DNA from: Agelaius tricolor
Lineage: Eukaryota; Chordata; Aves; Passeriformes; Icteridae
Reading direction: 5' to 3'
Assembly: GCA_023055355.1 (NCBI GenBank)
Contig: JALJCS010000001.1
Span: 104,163,881 to 104,227,880 of the forward strand
DNA length: 64,000 bases
The first letter of the stretch is position 1. Each line of letters starts with the position of its first letter. The position numbers and the translations under genes were made by a program. This document shows, in pieces, positions 24,054-36,934 of the stretch. The notes beneath the pieces are model-generated. The model searched no databases and was not told where the DNA came from. It saw only the letters and a list, made by a program, of their open reading frames with translations.

Positions 24054-25216
24054 ATTTCCTTTCGGGAAGGGAAACGGAATCTTGCGACCCTGAAAAGAAA
24101 GGCTTCCAAAGACTCGGGAAAGGAGATAGGATCAAATGAAATGCGAGTGAAAAAAACGCCAAAAACCCAGAAAATCGGACTTGTAGTGTCTTCAAGAAGT
24201 GGTGTGTGAGGAATGGAGCTGCATTGCAAAGGACCAAAAGAGGCCAAAACTAAGCTCACAGATGTTGCAAAAGCACGGGAAAAAGTCAAGGAGGAAGACA
24301 ACCTGTTGGGGAAGATAGAAAAGACATGGCATGGATGCTTAAAAAAATAAAAAAAAAAAATACAGGAATCTTTCCCATATGCCAGTAAGTGCAGGCACGT
24401 GCAGCAAAGATTGCCAAAATTGATCCCTGCTGAAGGCCAAAACAGAAAGGAAGGACTTACAAAGAGGCTGGAATGGAGATATCATCAAAGGAATTGCAAT
24501 TGGAGGAGAGAAAAAAAAAAACGGGGAAATTTGGGCAATTTAGTGACTAGAAGAAAATGGACCGGGATTCTAGCAGAGCAGTGCAAAAAACCAAAAGATG
24601 CCAAAACTAAGCCCACAGATGTTGCAAAAGCCCGGGAAAAAGTCAAGGAAGAAGAGAAATCTGGGTGAGGAAGATATGAGGGACATGGTATGAATACTTG
24701 AAAAACACTAAAATAAAAAAGGAAATAGTCTTTCCCATATGCCAGTAAGTGCAGGCACGTGCAGCAAAGCTTGCCAAAATTGATCCCCGCTGAAGGCCAA
24801 AACAGAAAGGAAGGACTTACAAAGAGGCTGGAATGGAGATATCATCAAAGGAATTGCAATTGGAGGAGAGAAAAACAAAAATGGGGAAATTTGGGCAATT
24901 TAGTGACTAGTAGAACATGGACAGGGATTCTAGCAGAGCAGTGCAAAAAACCAAAAGATGCCAAAACTAAGCTCACAGATGTTGCAACAGCTGGGGAAAA
25001 AGTCAAGGAGGAAGACAAAACTTGCCGGGCAAGATAGAAAAGACATGGCATGGATGCTGAAAAAAAAGGAAAAAAAAGAAGAAAAAAATCTTTCCCAAAG
25101 TCAAAGGCATCAAAAGGCATGGCATGTCATCAAGTGCAGGGACATGCACCAAAGATTCCTCTCTTGGTCTCCATTGAAATCGCAAGATTCCGTTTCCCTT
25201 CCCGAAAGGAAATTTC
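24054..25216 (+). repeat. unit 18 (n=2)
   Basis: 1163 bp. It matches both unit 29 (+11719) and unit 30 (about +12880), so it lies where two duplicated blocks overlap. Right palindrome 25180-25250, centre TTC; the unit 29 partner palindrome has GAA. Confidence 0.95.
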
Positions 25217-26379
25217 ATTTCCTTTCGGGAAGGGAAACGGAATCTTGCGACCCTGAAAAGAAAGGCTTCCAAAGACTCGGGAAAGGAGATAGGATCAAAT
25301 GAAATGCGAGTGAAAAAAACGCCAAAAACCCAGAAAATCGGACTTGTAGTGTCTTCAAGAAGTGGTGTGTGAGGAATGGAGCTGCATTGCAAAGGACCAA
25401 AAGAGGCCAAAACTAAGCTCACAGATGTTGCAAAAGCACGGGAAAAAGTCAAGGAGGAAGACAACCTGTTGGGGAAGATAGAAAAGACATGGCATGGATG
25501 CTTAAAAAAATAAAAAAAAAAAATACAGGAATCTTTCCCATATGCCAGTAAGTGCAGGCACGTGCAGCAAAGATTGCCAAAATTGATCCCTGCTGAAGGC
25601 CAAAACAGAAAGGAAGGACTTACAAAGAGGCTGGAATGGAGATATCATCAAAGGAATTGCAATTGGAGGAGAGAAAAAAAAAAACGGGGAAATTTGGGCA
25701 ATTTAGTGACTAGAAGAAAATGGACCGGGATTCTAGCAGAGCAGTGCAAAAAACCAAAAGATGCCAAAACTAAGCTCACAGATGTTGCAAAAGCCAGGGA
25801 AAAAGTCAAGGAAGAAGAGAAATCTGGGTGAGGAAGATATGAGGGACATGGTATGAATACTTGAAAAACACTAAAATAAAAAAGGAAATAGTCTTTCCCA
25901 TATGCCAGTAAGTGCAGGCACGTGCAGCAAAGCTTGCCAAAATTGATCCCCGCTGAAGGCCAAAACAGAAAGGAAGGACTTACAAAGAGGCTGGAATGGA
26001 GATATCATCAAAGGAATTGCAATTGGAGGAGAGAAAAACAAAAATGGGGAAATTTGGGCAATTTAGTGACTAGTAGAACATGGACAGGGATTCTAGCAGA
26101 GCAGTGCAAAAAACCAAAAGATGCCAAAACTAAGCTCACAGATGTTGCAACAGCTGGGGAAAAAGTCAAGGAGGAAGACAAAACTTGCCGGGCAAGATAG
26201 AAAAGACATGGCATGGATGCTGAAAAAAAAGGAAAAAAAAGAAGAAAAAAATCTTTCCCAAAGTCAAAGGCATCAAAAGGCATGGCATGTCATCAAGTGC
26301 AGGGACATGCACCAAAGATTCCTCTCTTGGTCTCCATTGAAATCGCAAGATTCCGTTTCCCTTCCCGAAAGGAAATGAA
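25217..26379 (+). repeat. unit 19 (n=2)
   Basis: 1163 bp. Partner is unit 31 (+12880). Right palindrome 26343-26413, centre GAA. Confidence 0.95.
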
Positions 26380-27180
26380 ATTTCCTTTCGGGAAGGGAAA
26401 CGGAATCTTGCGACCCTGAAAAGAAAGGCTTACAAAGACTCGGGAAAGGAGATAGGATCAAATGAAATGCGAGTGAAAAAAACGCCAAAAACCCAGAAAA
26501 TCGGACTTGTAGTGTCTTCAAGAAGTGGTGTGTGAGGAATGGAGCTGCATTGCAAAGGACCAAAAGAGGCCAAAACTAAGCTCACAGATGTTGCAAAAGC
26601 ACGGGAAAAAGTCAAGGAGGAAGACAACCTGTTGGGGAAGATAGAAAAGACATGGCATGGATGCTTAAAAAAATAAAAAAAAAAAATACAGGAATCTTTC
26701 CCATATGCCAGTAAGTGCAGGCACGTGCAGCAAAGATTGCCAAAATTGATCCCTGCTGAAGGCCAAAACAGAAAGGAAGGACTTACAAAGAGGCTGGAAT
26801 GGAGATATCATCAAAGGAATTGCAATTGGAGGAGAGAAAAAAAAAAACGGGGAAATTTGGGCAATTTAGTGACTAGAAGAAAATGGACCGGGATTCTAGC
26901 AGAGCAGTGCAAAAAACCAAAAGATGCCCAAACTAAGCTCACAGATGTTGCAACAGCTGGGGAAAAAGTCAAGGAGGAAGACAAAACTTGCCGGGCAAGA
27001 TAGAAAAGACATGGCATGGATGCAGAAAAAAAAGGAAAAAAAAAAGAAAAAATCTTTCCCAAAGTCAAAGGCATCAAAAGGCATGGCATGTCATCAAGTG
27101 CAGGGACATGCACCAAAGATTCCTCTCTTGGTCTCCATTGAAATCGCAAGATTCCGTTTCCCTTCCCGAAAGGAAATGAA
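26380..27180 (+). repeat. unit 20 (n=1)
   Basis: 801 bp. Partner is unit 32 (+12880). Its x tail has a shortened purine run (GGAAAAAAAAAGAAAAAATC). Right palindrome 27144-27214, centre GAA. Confidence 0.95.
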
Positions 27181-28348
27181 ATTTCCTTTCGGGAAGGGAA
27201 ACGGAATCTTGCGACCCTGAAAAGAAAGGCTTACAAAGACTCGGGAAAGGAGATAGGATCAAATGAAATGCGAGTGAAAAAAGTGGCAAAAAACCCAGAA
27301 AATCGGGACTTGTAGTGTCTTCAAGAAATGGTCCGTGAGGAATGGAGCTGCATTGCAAAGGACCAAAAGAGGCCAAAACTAAGCTCACAGATGTTGCAAA
27401 AGCACGGGAAAAAGTCAAGGAGGAAGACACAACTTGTTGGGGAAGGTAGAAAAGACATGGCATGGATGCTTAAAAAATTAAAAAAAAAAAATACAGGAAT
27501 CTTTCCCATATGCCAGTAAGTGCAGGCACATGCAGCAAAGATTGCCAAAATTGATCTCCGCTGAAGGCCAAAACAGAAAGGAAGGACTTACAAAGAGGCT
27601 GGAATGGAGATATCATCAAAGGAATTGCAATTGGAGGAGAAAAAAAAAAAAAAGGGGGAAATTTGGGCAATTTAGTGACTAGAAGAAAATGGACCGGGAT
27701 TCTAGCAGAGCAGTGCAAAAAACCAAAAGATGCCAAAACTAAGCCCACAGATGTTGCAAAAGCCCGGGAAAAAGTCAAGGAAGAAGAGAAATCTGGGTGA
27801 GGAAGATATGAGGGACATGGTATGAATACTTGAAAAACACTAAAATAAAAAAGGAAATAGTCTTTCCCATATGCCAGTAAGTGCAGGCACGTGCAGCAAA
27901 GCTTGCCAAAATTGATCCCCGCTGAAGGCCAAAACAGAAAGGAAGGACTTACAAAGAGGCTGGAATGGAGATATCATCAAAGGAATTGCAATTGGAGGAG
28001 AGAAAAACAAAAATGGGGAAATTTGGGCAATTTAGTGACTAGTAGAACATGGACAGGGATTCTAGCAGAGCAGTGCAAAAAACCAAAAGATGCCAAAACT
28101 AAGCTCACAGATGTTGCAACAGCTGGGGAAAAAGTCAAGGAGGAAGACAAAACTTGCCGGGCAAGATAGAAAAGACATGGCATGGATGCTGAAAAAAAAG
28201 GAAAAAAAAGAAGAAAAAAATCTTTCCCAAAGTCAAAGCCATCAAAAGGCATGGCATGTCATCAAGTGCAGGGACATGCACCAAAGATTCCTCTCTTGGT
28301 CTCCATTGAAATCGCAAGATTCCGTTTCCCTTCCCGAAAGGAAATGAA
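27181..28348 (+). repeat. unit 21 (n=2)
   Basis: 1168 bp. Partner is unit 33 (+12880). Both share a CACATG-mutated first box. Right palindrome 28312-28382, centre GAA with TTGCAACC. Confidence 0.95.
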
Positions 28349-29514
28349 ATTTCCTTTCGGGAAGGGAAACGGAATCTTGCAACCCTGAAAAGAAAGGCTT
28401 ACAAAGACTCGGGAAAGGAGATAGGATCAAATGAAATGCGAGTGAAAAAAGTGGCAAAAAACCCAGAAAATCGGGACTTGTAGTGTCTTCAAGAAATGGT
28501 GTGTGAGGAATGGAGCTGCATTGCAAAGGACCAAAAGAGGCCAAAACTAAGCTCACAGATGTTGCAAAAGCCAGGGAAAAAGTCAAGGAGGAAGACACAA
28601 CTTGTTGGGGAAGGTAGAAAAGACATGGCATGGATGCTTAAAAAATTAAAAAAAAAAATACAGGAATCTTTCCCATATGCCAGTAAGTGCAGGCACGTGC
28701 AGCAAAGATTGCCAAAATTGATCTCCGCTGAAGGCCAAAACAGAAAGGAAGGACTTACAAAGAGGCTGGAATGGAGATATCATCAAAGGAATTGCAATTG
28801 GAGGAGAAAAAAAAAAAAGGGGGGAAATTTGGGCAATTTAGTGACTAGAAGAAAATGGACCGGGATTCTAGCAGAGCAGTGCAAAAAACCAAAAGATGCC
28901 AAAACTAAGCCCACAGATGTTGCAAAAGCCCGGGAAAAAGTCAAGGAAGAAGAGAAATCTGGGTGAGGAAGATATGAGGGACATGGTATGAATACTTGAA
29001 AAACACTAAAATAAAAAAGGAAATAGTCTTTCCCATATGCCAGTAAGTGCAGGCACGTGCAGCAAAGCTTGCCAAAATTGATCCCCGCTGAAGGCCAAAA
29101 CAGAAAGGAAGGACTTACAAAGAGGCTGGAATGGAGATATCATCAAAGGAATTGCAATTGGAGGAGAGAAAAAAAAAAACGGGGAAATTTGGGCAATTTA
29201 GTGACTAGTAGAACATGGACAGGGATTCTAGCAGAGCAGTGCAAAAAACCAAAAGATGCCAAAACTAAGCTCACAGATGTTGCAACAGCTGGGGAAAAAG
29301 TCAAGGAGGAAGACAAAACTTGCCGGGCAAGATAGAAAAGACATGGCATGGATGCTGAAAAAAAAGGAAAAAAAAGAAGAAAAAAATCTTTCCCAAAGTC
29401 AAAGCCATCAAAAGGCATGGCATGTCATCAAGTGCAGGGACATGCACCAAAGATTCCTCTCTTGGTCTCCATTGAAATCGCAAGATTCCGTTTCCCTTCC
29501 CGAAAGGAAATGAA
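28349..29514 (+). repeat. unit 22 (n=2)
   Basis: 1166 bp. Its first part matches unit 34 (+12880) and its last x matches the end of unit 2 (+22193), so it is a junction between two block histories. Right palindrome 29478-29548, centre GAA. Confidence 0.95.
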
Positions 29515-30315
29515 ATTTCCTTTCGGGAAGGGAAACGGAATCTTGCGACCCTGAAAAGAAAGGCTTACAAAGACTCGGGAAAGGAGATAGGATCAAATGA
29601 AATGCGAGTGAAAAAAACGCCAAAAACCCAGAAAATCGGACTTGTAGTGTCTTCAAGAAGTGGTGTGTGAGGAATGGAGCTGCATTGCAAAGGACCAAAA
29701 GAGGCCAAAACTAAGCTCACAGATGTTGCAAAAGCACGGGAAAAAGTCAAGGAGGAAGACAACCTGTTGGGGAAGATAGAAAAGACATGGCATGGATGCT
29801 TAAAAAAATAAAAAAAAAAAATACAGGAATCTTTCCCATATGCCAGTAAGTGCAGGCACGTGCAACAAAGATTGCCAAAATTGATCTCCGCTGAAGGCCA
29901 AAACAGAAAGGAAGGACTTACAAAGAGGCTGGAATGGAGATATCATCAAAGGAATTGCAATTGGAGGAGAAAAAAAAAAAACGGGGAAATTTGGGCAATT
30001 TAGTGACTAGAAGAAAATGGACCGGGATTCTAGCAGAGCAGTGCAAAAAACCAAAAGATGCCAAAACTAAGCTCACAGATGTTGCAACAGCTGGGGAAAA
30101 AGTCAAGGAGGAAGACACAACTTGCCAGGCAAGATAGAAAAGACATGGCATGGATGCTGAAAAAAAAGGAAAAAAAAGAAGAAAAAAATCTTTCCCAAAG
30201 TCAAAGGCATCAAAAGGCATGGCATGTCATCAAGTGCAGGGACATGCACCAAAGATTCCTCTCTTGGTCTCCATTGAAATTGCAAGATTCCGTTTCCCTT
30301 CCCAAAAGGAAATTC
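29515..30315 (+). repeat. unit 23 (n=1)
   Basis: 801 bp. Partner is unit 3 (-22193). Right palindrome is the degenerate TC form at 30280-30349. Confidence 0.95.
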
Positions 30316-31481
30316 ATTTCCTTTCGGGAAGGGAAACGGAATCTTGTGACCCTGAAAAGAAAGGCTTCCAAAGACTCGGGAAAGGAGATAGGATCAAATG
30401 AAATGCGAGTGAAAAAAGCGGCAAAAAACCCAGAAAATCGGGACTTGTAGTGTCTTCAAGAAATGGTCCGTGAGGAATGGAGCTGCATTGCAAAGGACCA
30501 AAAGAGGCCAAAACTAAGCTCACAGATGTTGCAAAAGCACGGGAAAAAGTCAAGGAGGAAGACACAACTTGTTGGGGAAGGTAGAAAAGACATGGCATGG
30601 ATGCTTAAAAAAAATAAAAAAAAAATACAGGAATCTTTCCCATATGCCAGTAAGTGTAGGCACATGCAGCAAAGCTTGCCAAAATTGATCTCCGCTGAAG
30701 GCCAAAACAGAAAGGAAGGACTTACAAAGAGGCTGGAATGGAGATATCATCAAAGGAATTGCAATTGGAGGAGAAAAAAAAAAAAAGGGGGAAATTTGGG
30801 CAATTTAGTGACTAGAAGAAAATGGACCGGGATTCTAGCAGAGCAGTGCAAAAACCCAAAAGATGCCAAAACTAAGCCCACAGATGTTGCAAAAGCCAGG
30901 GAAAAAGTCAAGGAAGAAGAGAAATCTGGGTGAGGAAGATATGAGGGACATGGTATGAATACTTGAAAAACACTAAAATAAAAAAGGAAATAGTCTTTCC
31001 CATATGCCAGTAAGTGCAGGCACGTGCAGCAAAGCTTGCCAAAATTGATCCCCGCTGAAGGCCAAAACAGAAAGGAAGGACTTACAAAGAGGCTGGAATG
31101 GAGATATCATCAAAGGAATTGCAATTGGAGGAGAAAAAAAAAAAAAGGGGGAAATTTGGGCAATTTAGTGACTAGAAGAAAATGGACCGGGATTCTAGCA
31201 GAGCAGTGCAAAAAACCAAAAGATGCCAAAACTAAGCTCACAGATGTTGCAACAGCTGGGGAAAAAGTCAAGGAGGAAGACAAAACTTGCCGGGCAAGAT
31301 AGAAAAGACATGGCATGGATGCTGAAAAAAAAGGAAAAAAAAGAAGAAAAAAATCTTTCCCAAAGTCAAAGGCATCAAAAGGCATGGCATGTCATCAAGT
31401 GCAGGGACATGCACCAAAGATTCCTCTCTTGGTCTCCATTGAAATCGCAAGATTCCGTTTCCCTTCCCGAAAGGAAATTTC
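30316..31481 (+). repeat. unit 24 (n=2)
   Basis: 1166 bp. It starts like unit 4 and ends like units 13 and 16, a junction of the 22.19-kb and 11.72-kb block relationships. Right palindrome 31445-31515, centre TTC. Confidence 0.95.
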
Positions 31482-32643
31482 ATTTCCTTTCGGGAAGGGA
31501 AACGGAATCTTGCGACCCTGAAAAGAAAGGCTTCCAAAGACTCGGGAAAGGAGATAGGATCAAATGAAATGCGAGTGAAAAAAACGCCAAAAACCCAGAA
31601 AATCGGACTTGTAGTGTCTTCAAGAAGTGGTGTGTGAGGAATGGAGCTGCATTGCAAAGGACCAAAAGAGGCCAAAACTAAGCTCACAGATGTTGCAAAA
31701 GCACGGGAAAAAGTCAAGGAGGAAGACAACCTGTTGGGGAAGATAGAAAAGACATGGCATGGATGCTTAAAAAAATAAAAAAAAAAATACAGGAATCTTT
31801 CCCATATGCCAGTAAGTGCAGGCACGTGCAGCAAAGATTGCCAAAATTGATCCCTGCTGAAGGCCAAAACAGAAAGGAAGGACTTACAAAGAGGCTGGAA
31901 TGGAGATATCATCAAAGGAATTGCAATTGGAGGAGAGAAAAAAAAAAACGGGGAAATTTGGGCAATTTAGTGACTAGAAGAAAATGGACCGGGATTCTAG
32001 CAGAGCAGTGCAAAAAACCAAAAGATGCCAAAACTAAGCCCACAGATGTTGCAAAAGCCCGGGAAAAAGTCAAGGAAGAAGAGAAATCTGGGTGAGGAAG
32101 ATATGAGGGACATGGTATGAATACTTGAAAAACACTAAAATAAAAAAGGAAATAGTCTTTCCCATATGCCAGTAAGTGCAGGCACGTGCAGCAAAGCTTG
32201 CCAAAATTGATCCCCGCTGAAGGCCAAAACAGAAAGGAAGGACTTACAAAGAGGCTGGAATGGAGATATCATCAAAGGAATTGCAATTGGAGGAGAGAAA
32301 AACAAAAATGGGGAAATTTGGGCAATTTAGTGACTAGTAGAACATGGACAGGGATTCTAGCAGAGCAGTGCAAAAAACCAAAAGATGCCAAAACTAAGCT
32401 CACAGATGTTGCAACAGCTGGGGAAAAAGTCAAGGAGGAAGACAAAACTTGCCGGGCAAGATAGAAAAGACATGGCATGGATGCTGAAAAAAAAGGAAAA
32501 AAAAGAAGAAAAAAATCTTTCCCAAAGTCAAAGGCATCAAAAGGCATGGCATGTCATCAAGTGCAGGGACATGCACCAAAGATTCCTCTCTTGGTCTCCA
32601 TTGAAATCGCAAGATTCCGTTTCCCTTCCCGAAAGGAAATTTC
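31482..32643 (+). repeat. unit 25 (n=2)
   Basis: 1162 bp. Copy of unit 14. Right palindrome 32607-32677, centre TTC. Confidence 0.95.
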
Positions 32644-33445
32644 ATTTCCTTTCGGGAAGGGAAACGGAATCTTGCGACCCTGAAAAGAAAGGCTTCCAAA
32701 GACTCGGGAAAGGAGATAGGATCAAATGAAATGCGAGTGAAAAAAACGCCAAAAACCCAGAAAATCGGACTTGTAGTGTCTTCAAGAAGTGGTGTGTGAG
32801 GAATGGAGCTGCATTGCAAAGGACCAAAAGAGGCCAAAACTAAGCTCACAGATGTTGCAAAAGCCAGGGAAAAAGTCAAGGAGGAAGACAACCTGTTGGG
32901 GAAGATAGAAAAGACATGGCATGGATGCTTAAAAAAATAAAAAAAAAAAATACAGGAATCTTTCCCATATGCCAGTAAGTGCAGGCACGTGCAGCAAAGA
33001 TTGCCAAAATTGATCCCTGCTGAAGGCCAAAACAGAAAGGAAGGACTTACAAAGAGGCTGGAATGGAGATATCATCAAAGGAATTGCAATTGGAGGAGAG
33101 AAAAAAAAAAACGGGGAAATTTGGGCAATTTAGTGACTAGAAGAAAATGGACCGGGATTCTAGCAGAGCAGTGCAAAAAACCAAAAGATGCCAAAACTAA
33201 GCTCACAGATGTTGCAAAAGCTGGGGAAAAAGTCAAGGAGGAAGACACAACTTGCCAGGCAAGATAGAAAAGACATGGCATGGATGCTGAAAAAAAAGGA
33301 AAAAAAAGAAGAAAAAAATCTTTCCCAAAGTCAAAGGCATCAAAAGGCATGGCATGTCATCAAGTGCAGGGACATGCACCAAAGATTCCTCTCTTGGTCT
33401 CCATTGAAATTGCAAGATTCCGTTTCCCTTCCCAAAAGGAAATTC
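32644..33445 (+). repeat. unit 26 (n=1)
   Basis: 802 bp. Copy of unit 15. Right palindrome is the degenerate TC form at 33410-33479. Confidence 0.95.
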
Positions 33446-34611
33446 ATTTCCTTTCGGGAAGGGAAACGGAATCTTGTGACCCTGAAAAGAAAGGCTTCCA
33501 AAGACTCGGGAAAGGAGATAGGATCAAATGAAATGCGAGTGAAAAAAGCGGCAAAAAACCCAGAAAATCGGGACTTGTAGTGTCTTCAAGAAATGGTCCG
33601 TGAGGAATGGAGCTGCATTGCAAAGGACCAAAAGAGGCCAAAACTAAGCTCACAGATGTTGCAAAAGCACGGGAAAAAGTCAAGGAGGAAGACACAACTT
33701 GTTGGGGAAGGTAGAAAAGACATGGCATGGATGCTTAAAAAAAATAAAAAAAAAATACAGGAATCTTTCCCATATGCCAGTAAGTGTAGGCACATGCAGC
33801 AAAGCTTGCCAAAATTGATCTCCGCTGAAGGCCAAAACAGAAAGGAAGGACTTACAAAGAGGCTGGAATGGAGATATCATCAAAGGAATTGCAATTGGAG
33901 GAGAAAAAAAAAAAAAGGGGGAAATTTGGGCAATTTAGTGACTAGAAGAAAATGGACCGGGATTCTAGCAGAGCAGTGCAAAAACCCAAAAGATGCCAAA
34001 ACTAAGCCCACAGATGTTGCAAAAGCCAGGGAAAAAGTCAAGGAAGAAGAGAAATCTGGGTGAGGAAGATATGAGGGACATGGTATGAATACTTGAAAAA
34101 CACTAAAATAAAAAAGGAAATAGTCTTTCCCATATGCCAGTAAGTGCAGGCACGTGCAGCAAAGCTTGCCAAAATTGATCCCCGCTGAAGGCCAAAACAG
34201 AAAGGAAGGACTTACAAAGAGGCTGGAATGGAGATATCATCAAAGGAATTGCAATTGGAGGAGAAAAAAAAAAAAAGGGGGAAATTTGGGCAATTTAGTG
34301 ACTAGAAGAAAATGGACCGGGATTCTAGCAGAGCAGTGCAAAAAACCAAAAGATGCCAAAACTAAGCTCACAGATGTTGCAACAGCTGGGGAAAAAGTCA
34401 AGGAGGAAGACAAAACTTGCCGGGCAAGATAGAAAAGACATGGCATGGATGCTGAAAAAAAAGGAAAAAAAAGAAGAAAAAAATCTTTCCCAAAGTCAAA
34501 GGCATCAAAAGGCATGGCATGTCATCAAGTGCAGGGACATGCACCAAAGATTCCTCTCTTGGTCTCCATTGAAATCGCAAGATTCCGTTTCCCTTCCCGA
34601 AAGGAAATGAA
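33446..34611 (+). repeat. unit 27 (n=2)
   Basis: 1166 bp. Copy of unit 16. Right palindrome 34575-34645, centre GAA. Confidence 0.95.
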
Positions 34612-35772
34612 ATTTCCTTTCGGGAAGGGAAACGGAATCTTGCGACCCTGAAAAGAAAGGCTTACAAAGACTCGGGAAAGGAGATAGGATCAAATGAAAT
34701 GCGAGTGAAAAAAACGCCAAAAACCCAGAAAATCGGACTTGTAGTGTCTTCAAGAAGTGGTGTGTGAGGAATGGAGCTGCATTGCAAAGGACCAAAAGAG
34801 GCCAAAACTAAGCTCACAGATGTTGCAAAAGCACGGGAAAAAGTCAAGGAGGAAGACAACCTGTTGGGGAAGATAGAAAAGACATGGCATGGATGCTTAA
34901 AAAAATAAAAAAAAAATACAGGAATCTTTCCCATATGCCAGTAAGTGTAGGCACATGCAGCAAAGCTTGCCAAAATTGATCTCCGCTGAAGGCCAAAACA
35001 GAAAGGAAGGACTTACAAAGAGGCTGGAATGGAGATATCATCAAAGGAATTGCAATTGGAGGAGAAAAAAAAAAAAAGGGGGAAATTTGGGCAATTTAGT
35101 GACTAGAAGAAAATGGACCGGGATTCTAGCAGAGCAGTGCAAAAACCCAAAAGATGCCAAAACTAAGCCCACAGATGTTGCAAAAGCCAGGGAAAAAGTC
35201 AAGGAAGAAGAGAAATCTGGGTGAGGAAGATATGAGGGACATGGTATGAATACTTGAAAAACACTAAAATAAAAAAGGAAATAGTCTTTCCCATATGCCA
35301 GTAAGTGCAGGCACGTGCAGCAAAGCTTGCCAAAATTGATCCCCGCTGAAGGCCAAAACAGAAAGGAAGGACTTACAAAGAGGCTGGAATGGAGATATCA
35401 TCAAAGGAATTGCAATTGGAGGAGAAAAAAAAAAAAAGGGGGAAATTTGGGCAATTTAGTGACTAGAAGAAAATGGACCGGGATTCTAGCAGAGCAGTGC
35501 AAAAAACCAAAAGATGCCAAAACTAAGCTCACAGATGTTGCAACAGCTGGGGAAAAAGTCAAGGAGGAAGACAAAACTTGCCGGGCAAGATAGAAAAGAC
35601 ATGGCATGGATGCTGAAAAAAAAGGAAAAAAAAGAAGAAAAAAATCTTTCCCAAAGTCAAAGGCATCAAAAGGCATGGCATGTCATCAAGTGCAGGGACA
35701 TGCACCAAAGATTCCTCTCTTGGTCTCCATTGAAATCGCAAGATTCCGTTTCCCTTCCCGAAAGGAAATTTC
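34612..35772 (+). repeat. unit 28 (n=2)
   Basis: 1161 bp. Copy of unit 17, including its CACATG box (34948). Right palindrome 35736-35806, centre TTC. Confidence 0.95.
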
Positions 35773-36934
35773 ATTTCCTTTCGGGAAGGGAAACGGAATC
35801 TTGCGACCCTGAAAAGAAAGGCTTCCAAAGACTCGGGAAAGGAGATAGGATCAAATGAAATGCGAGTGAAAAAAACGCCAAAAACCCAGAAAATCGGACT
35901 TGTAGTGTCTTCAAGAAGTGGTGTGTGAGGAATGGAGCTGCATTGCAAAGGACCAAAAGAGGCCAAAACTAAGCTCACAGATGTTGCAAAAGCACGGGAA
36001 AAAGTCAAGGAGGAAGACAACCTGTTGGGGAAGATAGAAAAGACATGGCATGGATGCTTAAAAAAATAAAAAAAAAAATACAGGAATCTTTCCCATATGC
36101 CAGTAAGTGCAGGCACGTGCAGCAAAGATTGCCAAAATTGATCCCTGCTGAAGGCCAAAACAGAAAGGAAGGACTTACAAAGAGGCTGGAATGGAGATAT
36201 CATCAAAGGAATTGCAATTGGAGGAGAGAAAAAAAAAAACGGGGAAATTTGGGCAATTTAGTGACTAGAAGAAAATGGACCGGGATTCTAGCAGAGCAGT
36301 GCAAAAAACCAAAAGATGCCAAAACTAAGCCCACAGATGTTGCAAAAGCCCGGGAAAAAGTCAAGGAAGAAGAGAAATCTGGGTGAGGAAGATATGAGGG
36401 ACATGGTATGAATACTTGAAAAACACTAAAATAAAAAAGGAAATAGTCTTTCCCATATGCCAGTAAGTGCAGGCACGTGCAGCAAAGCTTGCCAAAATTG
36501 ATCCCCGCTGAAGGCCAAAACAGAAAGGAAGGACTTACAAAGAGGCTGGAATGGAGATATCATCAAAGGAATTGCAATTGGAGGAGAGAAAAACAAAAAT
36601 GGGGAAATTTGGGCAATTTAGTGACTAGTAGAACATGGACAGGGATTCTAGCAGAGCAGTGCAAAAAACCAAAAGATGCCAAAACTAAGCTCACAGATGT
36701 TGCAACAGCTGGGGAAAAAGTCAAGGAGGAAGACAAAACTTGCCGGGCAAGATAGAAAAGACATGGCATGGATGCTGAAAAAAAAGGAAAAAAAAGAAGA
36801 AAAAAATCTTTCCCAAAGTCAAAGGCATCAAAAGGCATGGCATGTCATCAAGTGCAGGGACATGCACCAAAGATTCCTCTCTTGGTCTCCATTGAAATCG
36901 CAAGATTCCGTTTCCCTTCCCGAAAGGAAATGAA
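35773..36934 (+). repeat. unit 29 (n=2)
   Basis: 1162 bp. Copy of unit 18, but its right palindrome (36898-36968) has centre GAA instead of TTC and is followed by GCTTAC instead of GCTTCC. The 11.72-kb correspondence breaks down here. Confidence 0.95.
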
